Source: Methylobacterium mesophilicum (lineage in GTDB: Bacteria > Pseudomonadota > Alphaproteobacteria > Rhizobiales > Beijerinckiaceae). Taken from it: DNA of 64,000 nt. Below, one piece after another: positions 63,440 to 64,000 of the stretch. Within the stretch, counting starts at the first letter, position 1. Every line of letters starts with the position of its first letter. The position numbers were made by a program, and so were the translations under genes. The notes beneath the pieces were generated by a model. It saw only the letters and a program-made list of their open reading frames with translations. It searched no databases and was not told the origin of the DNA. The stretch lies in assembly GCF_022179445.1 (NCBI RefSeq), contig NZ_BPQU01000004.1, positions 62,001-126,000 on the forward strand, written 5' to 3'.

Positions 63440-63481
63440 CCTTGGCGGCGTCACCCTGTCTGCGGACCGAGTGCCCGATCC

Positions 63482-63799
63482 ATGTCGCCTGCCTCCCTCA
63501 TATCGCCCGTGCTGTTCGCCGCGATGCTGCTCGCCTCCGGGCCGGTGCAGGCGGGCGGCGAGACCGAGCTGCGCCACACGGGCTGGCGCGAGTGCCTCAG
63601 CCGCAACTTCCGGATCCAGGTCGCGCTCACGGACTCTGACCTCGCCGCGGATTCCGCGTTCCGGGCCTGCCGCAGTGCCGAGGACGCCTATCTCGCAGCC
63701 CTGGCGGGTTCACCGCTTCTCGACGGCGACGACGTCGCCCGCGCCCGCCCGATGCTCGCCGGCCGCGTCCGGGCCTGGCTGATCAGCAGCCGGGGGTGA
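63482..63799 (+). CDS. small exported protein, hypothetical
   Basis: 105 residues with a signal peptide (SLISPVLFAAMLLASGPVQAGG) and a mature domain of ~80 residues with two cysteines (WRECLSRNF and FRACRSAEDAYL), possibly a disulfide. No family recognised. It lies 129 bases after the transglutaminase-like gene, in the same direction, and may share its CtrA control. Confidence 0.65.
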   Translation: MSPASLISPVLFAAMLLASGPVQAGGETELRHTGWRECLSRNFRIQVALTDSDLAADSAFRACRSAEDAYLAALAGSPLLDGDDVARARPMLAGRVRAWLISSRG

Positions 63800-63879
63800 T
63801 GGGCCGGATCGGCACCGCTCGGGGGCCCACCCAGCAGTCGCTCACGCAGGCGTCTGGGGCCGGACAGGGCGTTGGGCCA

Positions 63880-64000
63880 CTAGATACCGCAGGCGCAGCA
63901 CGACCGGACATTGGCGATCCTCTGTGCAGGCGTGCCGAACGTCGACTGGGTCACCCCGTAATTGGTCCAGTGCGTGATCCACTGCTTGATGTAGTGCGGG
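63880..64000 (-). CDS. C-terminal end of an unrecognised protein (5' outside window)
   Basis: Only the last 39 codons are visible, ending at TAG 63880. They read HYIKQWITHWTNYGVTQS, then FGTPAQRI and a cysteine-rich end SCCACGI. No family can be assigned from this piece. It is convergent with the small exported protein. Confidence 0.4.
   Translation of the reverse strand, partial: PHYIKQWITHWTNYGVTQSTFGTPAQRIANVRSCCACGI

Overview
The window is GC-rich chromosomal DNA (roughly 70 % G+C by eye) with dense coding, many GTG starts and very little intergenic space. Gene content and promoter motifs point to an alphaproteobacterium of the Methylobacterium/Methylorubrum type (Hyphomicrobiales). The evidence is a CbbR/QscR-type LysR regulator beside fbp and prk, a methanol-metabolism-related cytochrome c, exact CtrA boxes (TTAA-N7-TTAA), an alphaproteobacterial LexA box (GTTC-N7-GTTC), and cytoplasmic hybrid kinases and chemoreceptors typical of the group. 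I see no rRNA, tRNA, CRISPR array, prophage or intact insertion sequence.

Layout. 0-3.5 kb: a LOV-domain histidine kinase running off the left edge, an AI-2E-family transporter with an extra cytoplasmic domain, and a single-domain response regulator. 3.7-9.4 kb: two glutathione S-transferases and a PNPOx-like flavoprotein facing a LysR regulator, an orphan amino-acid-binding protein and an MFS carrier. 9.4-16 kb: a carbon-metabolism island with a CbbR-like regulator translationally coupled to a ferredoxin reductase, divergent from fbp-prk, then NUDIX-rpe-cbbY. No RuBisCO gene is in the window. 16-26 kb: a chemoreceptor behind an AT-rich leader, yebC, an AlgX/AlgJ-like acetyltransferase, ada, a DUF6502-DUF5666 pair with conspicuous operator-like repeats, small membrane proteins, a secreted prokaryotic phospholipase A2 and grpE. 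26-31 kb: glnD and a membrane-anchored TAXI-type binding protein.

30.8-39.2 kb is a genome-maintenance neighbourhood: recX, a radical SAM protein overlapping a DUF4130-UdgX fusion behind a LexA box, and polA. It is interleaved with an intact AbrB-Doc toxin-antitoxin pair and the remains of BrnA and HepT modules. 39-51 kb: a GrpB-like protein, a hybrid kinase, a quinone oxidoreductase, a second chemoreceptor, a PfkB kinase, a Uma2 protein, an MFS carrier, a HigBA-type pair, glutaminase and an ABC exporter. 51-59 kb: an MFS carrier coupled to a PRC-barrel protein, a lipoprotein, a second PRC-barrel protein, DUF2721, a SWIB/MDM2 protein with a histone-H1-like tail, an SDR and a DHA2-type MFS carrier. 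59-64 kb: a FIST-hybrid kinase pair resembling NosP/NahK, the cytochrome c, and two exported proteins preceded by CtrA boxes.

Most promising for follow-up: the apparently SOS-controlled radical SAM/DUF4130-UdgX operon, the DUF6502 operator array, and short palindromic repeats whose CTAG ends supply stop codons to their flanking genes.
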